A stretch of 42,323 nt of DNA from an uncultured Synechococcaceae cyanobacterium (lineage in GTDB: Bacteria > Cyanobacteriota > Cyanobacteriia > PCC-6307 > Cyanobiaceae). The DNA lies in the NCBI GenBank assembly GCA_903907855.1, contig CAIVPT010000139.1, positions 1 to 42,323 on the forward strand. The letters are read 5' to 3'. Shown piece by piece: positions 41,792 through 42,323 of this stretch (position 1 is its first letter; each line of letters starts with the position of its first letter). Under the pieces are notes generated by a model. It worked only from the letters and a program-made list of their open reading frames with translations. It made no database searches and was not told the origin of the DNA. The translations under genes were made by a program, and so were the position numbers.

Positions 41792-42323
41792 TCAGCCAGC
41801 GCTTCCGAAGGCCACCTGGCAGGCGGCATTTAGCAGCTCGGCCTGCTGAGCATCAGCGGGCTCACGGTTGTTGATCAAGCCCCGCTGGCAATCGGCACTG
41901 AGCTGGTAGTTGGTACCCCCGGCCTGCACCACGAAGGTGATCGCGGTGCCGCCACTGGGCTCGACGGTGCCAAAGAGGAGTTGATAGTCGGTGTTGGGTA
42001 CGACGATGGTCGTCTGCTGTACCTGGACGGCGTCATCCACCGCTGCGTTGATGATCGCGGCGGTGGCGAGGGTGCCAACTCCCCAGGCCGCCGCCCGAGC
42101 CCCCCACCAACCCCAGGGGGGATTGCTCCAGCCCCCGTACCAGCCCCAGTTCCAGGGCCGGGCGACCCCCCAACCGGCGCGGGCCCAGCCAGGGTTGAGA
42201 TCGATGTCGCCGATGTTGATCTCGCGGTTCCAGTCGCGATTGATGGAGACGTTGCGATCGCCCAGGTTGCGGTCGATCGAGAGGTTGCGATCTCCCAGGT
42301 TGCGGTCAACCAGGTTGCGGTCA
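41792..42323 (-). CDS. Trp-rich repeat protein, C-terminal part (runs off right edge)
   Basis: The frame is open to the window edge, so the start is missing and about 176 residues are seen. It begins with repeats of a DRNL motif (DRNLVDRNLGDRNLSIDRNL, then DRNVSINRDW) and ends this part with NREINIGDIDLNPG. A short segment follows with ten Trp in about 40 residues (GWGVARPWNWGWYGGW, WGWWG). Next come a hydrophobic stretch (GVGTLATAAIINAAV) and a C-terminal domain (TIVVPNTDYQLLFGTVEPSG, ITFVVQAGGTNYQLSADCQR, LLNAACQVAFGSAG). Two Cys in the last 33 residues may pair. The mix suggests an exported or surface protein. I do not recognise the family. Confidence 0.75.
   Translation of the reverse strand, partial: DRNLVDRNLGDRNLSIDRNLGDRNVSINRDWNREINIGDIDLNPGWARAGWGVARPWNWGWYGGWSNPPWGWWGARAAAWGVGTLATAAIINAAVDDAVQVQQTTIVVPNTDYQLLFGTVEPSGGTAITFVVQAGGTNYQLSADCQRGLINNREPADAQQAELLNAACQVAFGSAG

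Overview
The window is a GC-rich cyanobacterial chromosome segment, most like the freshwater or brackish picocyanobacteria (Cyanobium and related Synechococcus). Evidence for this is chlH (Mg-chelatase H subunit), a high-light-inducible protein, a pheophorbide-a-oxygenase-like Rieske protein, many families found mainly in cyanobacteria (DUF3038, DUF4335, DUF2949, DUF3318, CGLD27, DUF3386, DUF2811, DUF4912, DUF6447), and scattered HIP1 palindromes (GCGATCGC, e.g. 344-351, 8213-8220, 14221-14228, 42254-42261). Genes are packed tightly, with many ATGA or TGATG overlaps and several convergent genes that overlap antisense. No insertion sequence, prophage or CRISPR array was seen.

Layout. 1-3100: start of a secreted protein leaving the left edge, two small coupled hypotheticals, a UmuD homologue behind a near-ideal LexA box, a DUF985 cupin and a zinc-ribbon membrane protein. 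3200-10500: DUF4912 protein, kinase/ATPase fusion, degenerate secreted nuclease-fold protein, a two-gene hypothetical operon, a four-gene DUF3038/DUF4335 operon, then apt converging on DUF2949. 10500-18150: flavin monooxygenase, hli with a good terminator and a candidate RpaB (HLR1) site, a membrane protein, dapB, divergent chlH, and an AT-rich island with an 18-bp tandem repeat. 18150-27100: MscS channel, folP-tpiA-S4 operon, ABC exporter, DUF6447, DUF3386, carB. 27250-31850: DUF3318-rsfS-CGLD27-asparaginase operon, initiator tRNA, GMC oxidoreductase and a structured RNA-like 3' region. 31900-42323: DUF2811, CbiX/SirB with a His-rich tail, ParB-like protein, Rieske oxygenase, UspA, thiD with an HpsJ-like membrane gene, a proline-rich lipoprotein-like protein, a Nif11-like protein followed by a small membrane protein, a glycine-zipper exported protein, an AraC regulator, and the C-terminal part of a Trp-rich repeat protein leaving the right edge.

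Most genes are housekeeping: tetrapyrrole metabolism (chlH, sirB/cbiX, the Rieske oxygenase), folate, thiamine, lysine, arginine/pyrimidine and purine salvage, glycolysis/Calvin cycle, and translation control. The observation most worth following is the UmuD homologue at 1658-2155. It keeps the fold and an SOS box but has lost both catalytic residues (Ser to Ala, Lys to Arg), and the short stretch at its cleavage site is duplicated. Functions are assigned by recognising motifs in the translated sequence. No database search was run, so DUF assignments are from memory of the families.
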